From: Paraburkholderia sp. Ac-20340
Lineage (GTDB): Bacteria > Pseudomonadota > Gammaproteobacteria > Burkholderiales > Burkholderiaceae
Assembly: GCF_017104965.1 (NCBI RefSeq)
Contig: NZ_JAAGPR010000004.1
Span: 186,001 to 250,000 of the forward strand
Direction: 5' to 3'
DNA: 64,000 nt
The notes under the pieces are model-generated. The model worked only from the letters and a program-made list of their open reading frames with translations, did no database searches and was not told the DNA's origin. Below are positions 43,062 through 51,647 of this stretch, piece by piece; the first letter of the stretch is position 1, and every line of letters begins with the position of its first letter. A program made the translations under genes and the position numbers.

Positions 43062-45685
43062 AGCGTTCTCCTCTCAAAATCATCGGGAACCTCTCCCAAC
43101 CCTTGCGTATTTGGAAATAGACGATAGTCGTCCAATACAAACAGCGCGTTCACATAACTTTGATAACGCGCAAGAATTCCATAAACGAGCGAGATGGAAG
43201 CCGGATTGGTTGTAGGACTTCCAAAGTTGACCGTCGCCGCTACTTGACCAAAGCATTCGCTGCTGTAGTAGTTGCGTGGCTGACCGCCTGCGGTCAGCAT
43301 GTGTCGTACAAAGCTGGGAGTTTGATCGGCAAACGTTGCCGTGCCAGACCAAGCCCAATATGCGCAAGCGCTATCTGCAGCATCAATTTTATTGTCTGAT
43401 ACATCCTCTCGCCACTTGCGCATCTGTTCCGTCAGACCAGGATAGTGAACGTCTTGCATACCTAAATTAGATTGACTGATCTTTGCCGCTTTGGTGGCAT
43501 CGCGCATTTGATTCTTAAAGTCATCAGAAATAACTCTCCCCCGAAACCTCCAGTATTTAATGTAATTTTCCGGATTAGTGAGTTGTAAAAAACCACGCCC
43601 GTCCCACGGCCAGTAATATCTCGCGGTATCGTTCTCACGCAACTTCTGGAACCATTGCGTCTCCTGCGCAGCGTTGCCGAAGAATGCGGCCATTCTTAAC
43701 GGACTGGAAGAAATTCCATATTTCCTCAGCGCTTTGTTCAGTTCAGTTCTATTGGCGCGAATAGTATCGAGACGGAACTGATTGAGACTAACAATTTCAT
43801 GGACAAAAGTATTAACTCCCGTTTTTCGTAGTGTATGCATCGGCAACATCTGCGTTAGCTCCCCTTCACTTAACCACCGACACTTCCTGAACGTCTCCAC
43901 AAAAACTCGCGGATGAACGTGATAGTGCACCTTGTCAAGCTGCAAGCCAGCCGCCCGCGCATCCTCCCAGAACGCCAGTGCCGCGTGATGACGTTTGAAT
44001 CTTGCGTATGCATCGGGACTCATGCACATTGCTAACAGCACATTAGCGGGCAAATCCTCCGGGTTGTTCATTACCCAACCCCAGCGCTGATCGAAATCAT
44101 CACGGGCCCATTCGGTGGGCATCTTTACAACGCAGCGCTTCAAACGCTCACGAACAGCTTCGCTATGCGTCCCCAGCACCGCCTGTTGCAGACGCTGACG
44201 CGCTACGGCATCCGCGCTTTGAGGCGTCGCGGTCGGCGCCGCTTGCTGCGGCATCTGTGAAAGGATCAACTCGATCAATTTTCCGGAATCGCATCGGCTA
44301 TTGCCGTCCGTATCGTCATCGATAAATGTCCAGCCCTGCCAGTCCGGAAAGTCAGCGTCGCTGCAAACCTTCACCCCCGGCACGTTCAAATCGATAAACA
44401 CATCCTTGCCGTTAATCCGCACCTTGCGCATGTGCGGAACATGCCCGCGATACTGATCGCTGGCCGCGAGTGCATCGGGTCCAAGTACGCGACCCAGGCG
44501 CAGCAATTCATATCCGGCGCTTGCGCAGCCGGGATATTCGGCCATCGCGCGATCGTACAGACCATAGCTATCCTCTGTCGTACTACCCTGCACCTTGCCA
44601 GTGAGATCGCGCGCTGTGAGAGTAAAACGGCCACTGTCCTCGCTGATCGAAACAATAATCGGCGCCGCAGTCCTTCCTGACGAAGCAACCTGCCACGTCG
44701 CCCAGAGTTGCGGCGATACGTCTGCCGGAACAGGACCATCCCCCCAGATCGCAGGAACGATCAATGTACGCGCCGGATCGTTGGGTGCAGGCAGACCCAT
44801 CATGTTCTGGTACGAACCACAGATCGCCGCAAACCAGTTCGTTAGATGCGGGTCGTGCTGCCTCAAGCGAGCGATCGCATCTGCATTTAATTGGGTTATT
44901 TTTTCTGGCGTGGTACAGAATTGCGCGGCAACACTTGCAAGCGTTTCATTGCTGGTGGGCGTTGAGGTACTGAAAAGCCGCACCGTGTATTTGAGCGTTT
45001 CCTCTCGTGGGTCTTTCGAATAGCACAACGTTCCCGCTGGCACCGTAATATGCGATGCACCCCATACACACGTTTTTCGGGTCTGGGTAAATTGACCCTG
45101 GTTGCGCCCCATCAACGCGGCGACGTTGGCAGCATCCGCGACACACTCGACGTGAATGCGATTGATCTGGCCGTAAATGACACCGGCCTGTCCGATCGAT
45201 TCCTTGCGATAAACCTTATCGCCGCAATCAAGGGGAACGTCCTGAACGGTGTTGTGGGCGTGACCATGACTATCGGTCGTCCGGACCTTCTTCTTTCGCG
45301 TCGCGCGCTTATGCAGGTGCTGATAGATAGAATAAAACGTGACCTTCACATCATCGCCAATTTCCGTATCGTGGCGAATAATAACTACGCCGTTACTAGT
45401 CCATCCCTTGTAGTACAACAGGGGATTCGCTTCCAGCACGTCGGGGTCTTCTGCGTGATCCGGAATTTCCGCACTGTCACGCGCGAACACAACCGTTCCA
45501 TCCGCCATGGCGCGAACCGATTCAGGTGAATCCGGATTGCCCGGCGCCTGAAAATGCATGCCACCATGCCAGCCAAATTGCGAACTCAGAGGAAATGCAC
45601 CTTGCCCGGTTATTTCTCCGAGGGTATTACCGTCAGTCGAATTATCTTCATTGACACTAGTGATAAAAGGCAGGCTAACAAGCAT
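43058..45685 (-). CDS. T6SS cell-wall hydrolase effector (M23-like + GH19-like)
   Basis: 875 aa, 21 bp after vgrG, with AGGTG 7 bases before its ATG. N-terminal residues about 30-215 look like an M23 peptidase fold (GWHGGMHFQAP, VRAMADGTVVFA, VTFYSIYQHL, CGDKVYRKESIGQAG, NRIHVECV), but the zinc motif HxxxD reads HGGMH and the final HxH reads RIH. A middle part (residues about 240-300) is LysM-like. Residues about 640-790 resemble GH19 endolysin/chitinase: FFGNAAQETQWF with the catalytic Glu and WDGRGFLQLTNPENY. It should cut peptidoglycan in the target periplasm. No signal peptide is present, as expected for VgrG delivery. No adaptor or PAAR gene lies between. Its 3' end is repeated in decayed form downstream. 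Confidence 0.85.
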   Translation of the reverse strand: MLVSLPFITSVNEDNSTDGNTLGEITGQGAFPLSSQFGWHGGMHFQAPGNPDSPESVRAMADGTVVFARDSAEIPDHAEDPDVLEANPLLYYKGWTSNGVVIIRHDTEIGDDVKVTFYSIYQHLHKRATRKKKVRTTDSHGHAHNTVQDVPLDCGDKVYRKESIGQAGVIYGQINRIHVECVADAANVAALMGRNQGQFTQTRKTCVWGASHITVPAGTLCYSKDPREETLKYTVRLFSTSTPTSNETLASVAAQFCTTPEKITQLNADAIARLRQHDPHLTNWFAAICGSYQNMMGLPAPNDPARTLIVPAIWGDGPVPADVSPQLWATWQVASSGRTAAPIIVSISEDSGRFTLTARDLTGKVQGSTTEDSYGLYDRAMAEYPGCASAGYELLRLGRVLGPDALAASDQYRGHVPHMRKVRINGKDVFIDLNVPGVKVCSDADFPDWQGWTFIDDDTDGNSRCDSGKLIELILSQMPQQAAPTATPQSADAVARQRLQQAVLGTHSEAVRERLKRCVVKMPTEWARDDFDQRWGWVMNNPEDLPANVLLAMCMSPDAYARFKRHHAALAFWEDARAAGLQLDKVHYHVHPRVFVETFRKCRWLSEGELTQMLPMHTLRKTGVNTFVHEIVSLNQFRLDTIRANRTELNKALRKYGISSSPLRMAAFFGNAAQETQWFQKLRENDTARYYWPWDGRGFLQLTNPENYIKYWRFRGRVISDDFKNQMRDATKAAKISQSNLGMQDVHYPGLTEQMRKWREDVSDNKIDAADSACAYWAWSGTATFADQTPSFVRHMLTAGGQPRNYYSSECFGQVAATVNFGSPTTNPASISLVYGILARYQSYVNALFVLDDYRLFPNTQGLGEVPDDFERRTL

Positions 45686-45706
45686 AGATTGACACCTGGA
45701 TGAATG

Positions 45707-47785
45707 TTAATCGGAAAGGAGACCCATGATGGAGAGATCGTCAGAGGGAATGCCTGGCAGCGGATTACCGTCAAACGAGATGGCATTCCCGGTGCCGCTG
45801 GTTTGCGTCATCGGCCCCTTAAGTTTGATCTCAAGAGCTTCCAGGGTGATGCCGCCAGAATCGAGCGTTATCGTTCCGCCCGGACCGCGTATAACCAACT
45901 TCTGACTGGCATTTAGTTCGTAATGCTGTGTCTGCCTTTCTATGCTCTGGCCTGCATTTATCCTGCAATGACCCTGGACCATTGCCTCGACGTTCCCGCC
46001 CACATCAATAATGTGATTGGCCGTCGTTTGGTCTTTGCGGTGGTTTCCTACCTTCTCAACGCGGTCCTTACCGACATTGATCGCGTGATTGCGCTGAACA
46101 TTCAGTATGTCGTCCTCGCCAAGGGTGTGCGAGCGGTTGTGACCGATGTTCACCCGCTCGTCGTTAGCTACGCTCTCTGCGCGGTCGTGGCCAATATCGA
46201 AAGCCTCGTCATGTTCCACATTTTCAATGCGGTCATTGCCTACGAAAGTAGATTCGTCGTGGTTGACGTGGATGCTCCGGTCCTTCTGTGCATGGATATA
46301 GACTTCTTCCTGTCCAGCTTCGTCTTCGAAGCGTAGTTCGTTAAAACCATCGCCCTTATGTGTCTGGCTCCTGATCGTCATGCGTGTCTTGTGACACGGT
46401 AACTCATAAGGCGGTAGATTCAAGGCGTTATAGCTTCGACCGATAATCATCGGTTGGTCACAATCACCATCGACCCAGGCGACAATGACCTCCTGACCAA
46501 TGCGCGGGATTGCCAGATTTCCCCACGCCGCACCAGCCCAGTTTTGAGCCACACGTATCCAGCACGAACTGTGTTCGTCGCTATTGCCTCGTCTGTCCCA
46601 AGGGAACTGCACCACCACGCGGCCCCATTCGTCACAGTGAATTTCTTCACCAACCGGGCCGGTTACAGTCGCGATCTGAGGACCATCAATAACTGGCTTA
46701 GGAAGAAGCGGCGCTTTCCATTCCACATCATCGGGAATAATTTCGGCGATATAGCTGTATGTTGTGCCATGCGCGGCACCAGCGGCTTCTTCTTCCACAC
46801 TCACATATTGCGTGCCCGTGTGAACGATGCGCACAGGACGCCAGTTACGGTTCCATTCGTCACGTGGATGCCCTTCCAGCGTAAAAGCTGTTCCGGGGGT
46901 GATGCGCGCGTCGTCACCCTTGATTGTCGCCATCTGGGCATCGTGGCGTTCCGCCAGTTGCCGGGTCAACGTAAAAGGTCGTCCGGCGGAATCGAACTTA
47001 AAACGTCCAGGAAATTGATATTTTTCGTAGTTGCGCCCCTGATGCGCCAGGTGCGCCCCATCGCTGCTGTGTTGCAGGTTATATCGCGGATTGCGGAAGA
47101 AATAATCCCTCTGTACAACTCGGCTAGTCCTTACCTGTTCGCCGTAGCGCATTGCCCAGATGCACGGTTCTCCTTGTTCGCCGCCGGATGTCGCGTTGTA
47201 GACCACGGCACCGGAGATCGCCCCATGCACAATGATTCGGTCACCCATGATAAGGCGGTGCCCATCGGCAGTATGGCGGTAGGCAGAATACACGCCCTCT
47301 TCTGCGGCGACGCGGTTAATAAAATCGAGCGTGGTTTCTCCATGTTGCACACAATATTCACGCGTCAGGTGTTCACCGTAGATACGCTGCTCGAAATTGG
47401 TAATGCCGAGTTCCTTGATCCGCTCCTCAAGAATCTGGGGAACGGATTTTCGTTGCGTAATCCGCCAGTCGGAGCAAAGTCCGGCGCTAGCGAGCATCGG
47501 TTCAACTACAGCTCTGTATCGCGTGCGCCGAAAGCCCGTATCGCCCTGTGCAAACTGGCTAACGATGCCATGCACGTAACGCACGGGTTTATCGTCCTGG
47601 TAGATCGTTAGAACGGCAGGCTGGTCTAAAATCTTGCCGAACTCTATCCCCGGGTTGGTACTAACAAGATCAATCGCAAGTTTATAACCTTCCGAAACGC
47701 CTTCTTCATGCTCAAAACTCACGACGTCGAAAGCGACACCACTGGCAACCTGAAAGGTAAATCGCAAATCTACTTGTCTTGACAT
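45707..47785 (-). CDS. vgrG: VgrG spike protein (T6SS, cluster 2)
   Basis: 692 aa. Trimeric T6SS tip. The gp27-like part includes YCVQHGETTLDFINRVAAEEGVY; the OB fold SSCWIRVAQNWAGAAWGN and IPRIGQEVIVAWVDGDCDQP; then HKGDGFNELRFEDEAGQEEVYIHAQKD. A long triangular beta-helix repeat of D/N-H/R-x pattern (VGNDRIENVEHDEAFDIGHDR...) runs from about residue 505 to 620. It lacks the DUF2345 extension seen in the other VgrG. GGAGG lies 7 bases before the ATG. It leads the set vgrG-effector-immunity array and probably carries the downstream effector. Confidence 0.95.
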   Translation of the reverse strand: MSRQVDLRFTFQVASGVAFDVVSFEHEEGVSEGYKLAIDLVSTNPGIEFGKILDQPAVLTIYQDDKPVRYVHGIVSQFAQGDTGFRRTRYRAVVEPMLASAGLCSDWRITQRKSVPQILEERIKELGITNFEQRIYGEHLTREYCVQHGETTLDFINRVAAEEGVYSAYRHTADGHRLIMGDRIIVHGAISGAVVYNATSGGEQGEPCIWAMRYGEQVRTSRVVQRDYFFRNPRYNLQHSSDGAHLAHQGRNYEKYQFPGRFKFDSAGRPFTLTRQLAERHDAQMATIKGDDARITPGTAFTLEGHPRDEWNRNWRPVRIVHTGTQYVSVEEEAAGAAHGTTYSYIAEIIPDDVEWKAPLLPKPVIDGPQIATVTGPVGEEIHCDEWGRVVVQFPWDRRGNSDEHSSCWIRVAQNWAGAAWGNLAIPRIGQEVIVAWVDGDCDQPMIIGRSYNALNLPPYELPCHKTRMTIRSQTHKGDGFNELRFEDEAGQEEVYIHAQKDRSIHVNHDESTFVGNDRIENVEHDEAFDIGHDRAESVANDERVNIGHNRSHTLGEDDILNVQRNHAINVGKDRVEKVGNHRKDQTTANHIIDVGGNVEAMVQGHCRINAGQSIERQTQHYELNASQKLVIRGPGGTITLDSGGITLEALEIKLKGPMTQTSGTGNAISFDGNPLPGIPSDDLSIMGLLSD

Positions 47786-47849
47786 AAGCGAGCCTCCGTC
47801 GACATTTAAAATCGGTTCGGGCGCATCGTTTTACAGCAATGTGAGCGCT

Positions 47850-47879
47850 CGTTAAGGCGCCTTAAACATCGCCTTAACG
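47850..47879. promoter_or_regulatory. Composite palindrome upstream of vgrG (cluster 2)
   Basis: Perfect 10-bp inverted repeat CGTTAAGGCG (47850-47859) / CGCCTTAACG (47870-47879) with a 10-bp spacer. It also contains a perfect 14-bp palindrome TTAAGGCGCCTTAA (47852-47865). The centre is about 80 bp upstream of the vgrG start. No T-run follows on either strand, so an operator is more likely than a terminator. Confidence 0.55.
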
Positions 47880-48061
47880 ACAATCATCCGAACTCCGCCG
47901 GCAGAGGGAATAAGTAACTTCCGAAAAACTCGGAATACAACCGACGCGCATAAAAACGCAGTGCACGCTTGATGTTTGACAAAATTTTCTGACACGCCAC
48001 CTAATCGACAGATCGCGGATTGACGGCGAGTCGCGAAACGGCTGCGCGCTCGCAACTCCCG

Positions 48062-48365
48062 GCAGACGATGAAATGCAGCCGCCCACCGCCAAAGTGCCG
48101 TTCTGCGGTCACGCAACCATTGCTCTCGGCGCAGCGCTGGCGCTTAAACATGGCGATGGTATATTTCCACTCGTCCTCAATCAAACCGCCATTACCGTCG
48201 AAGCGTGGCGCAGCGGCGAACTGATTTCAGTGGCCGCATGAAGGAACGATCGAAATCGTTCAGGGCGAGGATATGGGTATGCGCTCGCTTCTGCGCGCCG
48301 AAATTACGCCGGAAGCGGGCAGTTCGATCCGCGTTTCGGGCACGGCGCGAATGATGCGTTCCTGA
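48062..48365 (+). pseudogene. Broken PhzF-family gene
   Basis: Two pieces in different frames. Up to 48241 the frame encodes KVPFCGHATIALGAALALKHG, the conserved PhzF core, then a short stretch to a stop. From 48249 another frame encodes IEIVQGEDMGMRSLLRAEI and SSIRVSGTARMMRS-stop, the typical PhzF C-terminus. About 150 residues between them and the usual N-terminus are missing. It is a remnant of a PhzF-like isomerase/epimerase, not functional. 47886-48061 contains nothing else I recognise. Confidence 0.8.
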
Positions 48366-48402
48366 AATCCGCGGAGTCTTTCCAAAGAAAACCGGCGCAG
48401 TT

Positions 48403-49068
48403 TCAAGCGCCGGATTCACCGCGATTGAAAAGCGCCAGTTGCGCCGCAAAGGCGCGTCGATACGCAGGCCGCGCTTCGCCGCGCGCAACATAAGCGGCGA
48501 GATTTGAAAATTCATCGAGCAAACCTGAAGCCTTCAATCTCAGCAATACCGACACCATCAACAGATCGCCCGCGCTGAACGCGCCATCGAGCCAATCCGC
48601 GCTACCCAGCCGATCGGCAAGATCGCTCAAGCGCTGGCGAATGCGCTCTTCGACAAGCGGCAGACGCTCCGCATACCAGCTTCTATCGCGCTCCTGAAAG
48701 CGGATCGTCTGCAGATCGAGAACAGGCGGCTCGACCGTATTGAGCGCGGCGAACATCCAGGTAATCGCGCGTGCCCTCGCCTGCGCATCGTCGGGCAACA
48801 AGCCGGCATGCGAGGCGGCGATGTGGTACACAATCGCGCCCGACTCGAACAAGGCCAGCGTGCCTTGTTCATAAGTGGGAATCTGCCCGAAAGGATGCAG
48901 CGCGCGATGCGCGGGCTCTTTCATCGCACTGAACGAGACCAGGCGGACCTCATACGCCTGACCGGTTTCTTCCAGCGCCCAGCGCACCCGCATGTCCCGC
49001 GCCAGTCCCTTGCCGCGATCCGGCGAGCGTTCGAACACGGTAATCACCGGATGCAGTGGAGCGGTCAT
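48403..49068 (-). CDS. Glutathione S-transferase family protein
   Basis: 221 aa from MTAPLHPVI at 49068 (AAAGGAGA, 7-base spacing). Thioredoxin-like N-domain with HPFGQIPTYEQGTLALFESGAIVYHIA, which includes the usual ES-GAI glutathione-binding motif, and a helical C-domain with FSAGDLLMVSVLLRL. A real glutathione-binding enzyme is therefore likely. It is the last gene of the MFS-SDR-TIM barrel-amidohydrolase operon, 45 bp behind the amidohydrolase. It may serve in thioether cleavage, isomerisation or detoxification within that pathway. Confidence 0.9.
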   Translation of the reverse strand: MTAPLHPVITVFERSPDRGKGLARDMRVRWALEETGQAYEVRLVSFSAMKEPAHRALHPFGQIPTYEQGTLALFESGAIVYHIAASHAGLLPDDAQARARAITWMFAALNTVEPPVLDLQTIRFQERDRSWYAERLPLVEERIRQRLSDLADRLGSADWLDGAFSAGDLLMVSVLLRLKASGLLDEFSNLAAYVARGEARPAYRRAFAAQLALFNRGESGA

Positions 49069-49113
49069 GCTGCATTCTCCTTTGCCGGATCGCGCGCCAA
49101 CGCCGGCATTCAA

Positions 49114-50040
49114 TCAAACGGACGGCCCATCGATAGTGCAGTGTAAGGCGTTCGAACTGTCTTTGCGCAACGCATGATCGACGTTTGCATTGGACGTGCC
49201 CGCGCGCAGCGGCGTGTCGAAACCAAATAGCCGTCGCGGCGTGTCCCATTGAATCTGACGCCTGACGACCGGGTCGGGCACGATGGCCTCGAACAGCGTC
49301 AGCAGCGGGCCATAATCGAGCCGCTCGGGCGCGCGCAGAAATGGCCAGTCCGAGCCCCACATGCACTGCTCGGGCCCGAATGCGCGCAGCAGTGCATGGG
49401 CATACGGCCAGGTGTCCTCATAAGGATGCGAGCCGCGCGAATATTTCTGCCAGCCCGAGAGTTTCACACTCGCCCGGCCGCTATCCGCAAGCCGCAGCAG
49501 TGCGTCGAAACCCGCCTGGCCGATGCCATCCGCGCTATGCGGGCGGCCGCAATGATCGACCACGATCTGCGCAGGCTGATTCGCGAGCCACGGTCCCAGC
49601 GCGCTCATCTGGTCGCCCTCCACCTGCACCTGCGCAATCATGCCGAGATCCGCGAGCAAGGCCAAAAGCGGTCCCGCGTTGCGCACCGCATCGAGCCCCT
49701 CCATCGCGGCATTGAGCGCCACGCCCACTACACCGGCGCGCTGCATTGCGGCCAGTTCGCCACGCGCGATCGTGTGGTCGACCACGGCCACGCCGCGAAA
49801 GCGCCCTTCCCACGATTCGATGGTGTCGAGCATGCAGCGATTGTCGGTGCGATAGCCGCTCGTCGGGCCGACCAGCAACGCATGGCGCACGCCATAGGCA
49901 TCCATCACGCGCACGAACTGGTCCGGCGTGCCGACTTCCTGCTGCGCCGGCCGATAAACCGTGTCCTCGCGATACGGAAAGCGCAGGGGATCGAACACGT
50001 GACAATGGCAGTCGATCTTGTCGTCGTCAAATACGGACAT
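49114..50040 (-). CDS. Amidohydrolase-2 family lactonase/decarboxylase-like enzyme
   Basis: 308 aa. TIM-barrel metal hydrolase. DCHCHVFDP carries the HxH pair, QIVVDHCGRP the third His and MWGSDWPFLR the catalytic Asp. These match the 2-pyrone-4,6-dicarboxylate lactonase (LigI)-like branch. The probable reaction is hydrolysis of a lactone of a hydroxy- or sugar-like acid. It lies in an operon with an organic-acid MFS carrier, an SDR dehydrogenase that could produce the lactone, and a xylose-isomerase-like TIM barrel. Spacing to the preceding gene is 15 bp. Confidence 0.88.
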   Translation of the reverse strand: MSVFDDDKIDCHCHVFDPLRFPYREDTVYRPAQQEVGTPDQFVRVMDAYGVRHALLVGPTSGYRTDNRCMLDTIESWEGRFRGVAVVDHTIARGELAAMQRAGVVGVALNAAMEGLDAVRNAGPLLALLADLGMIAQVQVEGDQMSALGPWLANQPAQIVVDHCGRPHSADGIGQAGFDALLRLADSGRASVKLSGWQKYSRGSHPYEDTWPYAHALLRAFGPEQCMWGSDWPFLRAPERLDYGPLLTLFEAIVPDPVVRRQIQWDTPRRLFGFDTPLRAGTSNANVDHALRKDSSNALHCTIDGPSV

Positions 50041-50055
50041 GAGTTGTTTTCCTCT

Positions 50056-50889
50056 TCAAACACTTGCAGCAACGCTTGCGCGATCCACCACGCGTCGCGC
50101 GCTGCGATAAGCCAGTTCAATCCGCGCTTGCGGATGCAATGATGGCATCGGCATTTCGACGCTCAGCGGCAACGTTCGCGGCAACGCCCGCAACAGAGCA
50201 TCGAGCGGCAAGGCGCCGTCGCCGGGCGCAAGGCGTGCGGTGCGGGCCTCGCGTATCGCTTCCTCGTCGTTGGCGGGCAGGCTTGCGGGTGCGTCGCAAA
50301 GCTGCGCGAACCCTGCCACTTCAGGCGGCATGGCTGCAACGTCGTCGGGCGTGCCGCCCGCGCGAGACAGATGCAGGGCGTCGATTAGCACCGCAAGATT
50401 GGGTTGAGCCGCTCGCTCGATCGCAGCGCGCGCCTGCGCGAGCGTACCGACATGCCGCCAGCGCATGAATTCCAGATCGATGCGCAGCCCGAATGGTTTT
50501 GCCAATTGCGCAAGCGCGGCGAGTTTCTCCGCAAGACGTGCTTCGTCAGGGTCGTCGCCCGATACGCTCACACAACATGCGCCCACCGACGCCGCCGTTT
50601 CGAACAACGGCAGCAAGGAAGCGGGATCGAGTTCGGGCACGACCGGTACGAATTCGACATCGAAAACACCAACGCCCTCGCCGCTCAGCACATCGCGCAA
50701 CTCGCGTTGCGCCGCACTGCCTGCGATGATCGGATAAGCCACCCCGCCAGGCGCAGCCGGATAGAGCCGCAGCCCCACGCCACTGAATCCGGCGCGAGCC
50801 GCAAGACGCACCCATTGCGTGGGCGCATGGTCTAGCGCCGTTAAATGCGCGGCGGCCAGCGGGCGGGCAAGCGGTTCGGCCGGTTTCAA
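50056..50889 (-). CDS. Sugar-phosphate isomerase/epimerase-like TIM barrel (AP-endonuclease-2 family)
   Basis: About 277 aa. The start is taken as a TTG at 50889 that overlaps the SDR stop (TTGA) and has GGAGG 8 bases upstream; the longer open frame only copies SDR sequence in another phase. Metal ligands typical of the xylose-isomerase-like barrel are visible: DLEFMRW (Glu), LIDALHLSRAGG (Asp and His) and SVEMPMPS (Glu). Related enzymes include hydroxypyruvate isomerases and 3-dehydroshikimate dehydratases. The substrate is unknown, but the operon suggests a cyclic or sugar-like acid. Confidence 0.82.
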   Translation of the reverse strand: MKPAEPLARPLAAAHLTALDHAPTQWVRLAARAGFSGVGLRLYPAAPGGVAYPIIAGSAAQRELRDVLSGEGVGVFDVEFVPVVPELDPASLLPLFETAASVGACCVSVSGDDPDEARLAEKLAALAQLAKPFGLRIDLEFMRWRHVGTLAQARAAIERAAQPNLAVLIDALHLSRAGGTPDDVAAMPPEVAGFAQLCDAPASLPANDEEAIREARTARLAPGDGALPLDALLRALPRTLPLSVEMPMPSLHPQARIELAYRSARRVVDRASVAASV

Positions 50890-51626
50890 TACGTGGCCCT
50901 CCCGCCCGTGAGGTCGAAGGTGAAGCCGGTGGTAAAGCTGCATGCGGGGCTGACCACCCAGCTCACCATGCGGCCCACTTCTTCGATCTGCAGGAAACGG
51001 CCCAGCGGAATTTTCGCCTTGCTCGCGACGATATGCTCGTCCGACATTTCGCGGAACAGTTCCGTTTCGACCATGGCCGGCGCGATGCAATTGATCAGCA
51101 CGTTGTCGTGCGCCAGTTCTTTAGCCGCCGATTTGGTAAATGCGATCACGCCCGCCTTCGCCGCCGAATACGCCGAAATGAATTGCACGCCTTCTTTACC
51201 CGCAATCGACGCGACATTGAGAATGCGTCCGCCGCCGTGCTTGCGCATATGCGGCACCGCCACGCGGCAGGTATAAAACACGCTGTTCAGATCGACGGCC
51301 AGCACCCGATTCCAGGCGTCGAGCGGATATTCCCAGCTCGGCGCCACCGGCCCGTTGATACCCGCGTTGTTGACGAGAATGTCCACACGCCCCAGCGCTG
51401 CAACCGTCGATTCGAAGGCGCGCTCAACCGATTCGTACGACGAAACATCGACGGATTCCAGATGATCGGGCGTAAAGCCCAGACGCTTTGCATCGCAACC
51501 CGCGGTATCGAGATCCCAGACTACGACGCGTGCGCCATCCGCCTTGAGCTGGCGCGCAATACCCAGCCCGATGCCGCGCGCGGCGCCCGTGACGATAGCG
51601 ACCTGGCCGTCGAGAGTGTGACTCAT
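50886..51626 (-). CDS. Short-chain dehydrogenase/reductase (FabG-like)
   Basis: 246 aa from MSHTLDG at 51626, with AAAGGA about 10 bases upstream; the ATG three codons earlier is too close to that site. Cofactor motif TGAARGIG (NAD(P)), VNNAG, and the catalytic triad in ASIAGKEG...SAYSAAK (Ser, Tyr, Lys). DLDTAG after the second strand favours NAD. The enzyme probably oxidises a hydroxyl group of the imported compound before lactone hydrolysis. It overlaps the next gene by 4 bases. Confidence 0.92.
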   Translation of the reverse strand: MSHTLDGQVAIVTGAARGIGLGIARQLKADGARVVVWDLDTAGCDAKRLGFTPDHLESVDVSSYESVERAFESTVAALGRVDILVNNAGINGPVAPSWEYPLDAWNRVLAVDLNSVFYTCRVAVPHMRKHGGGRILNVASIAGKEGVQFISAYSAAKAGVIAFTKSAAKELAHDNVLINCIAPAMVETELFREMSDEHIVASKAKIPLGRFLQIEEVGRMVSWVVSPACSFTTGFTFDLTGGRATY

Positions 51627-51647
51627 GGCTAACATTTCCTTTGAAGT

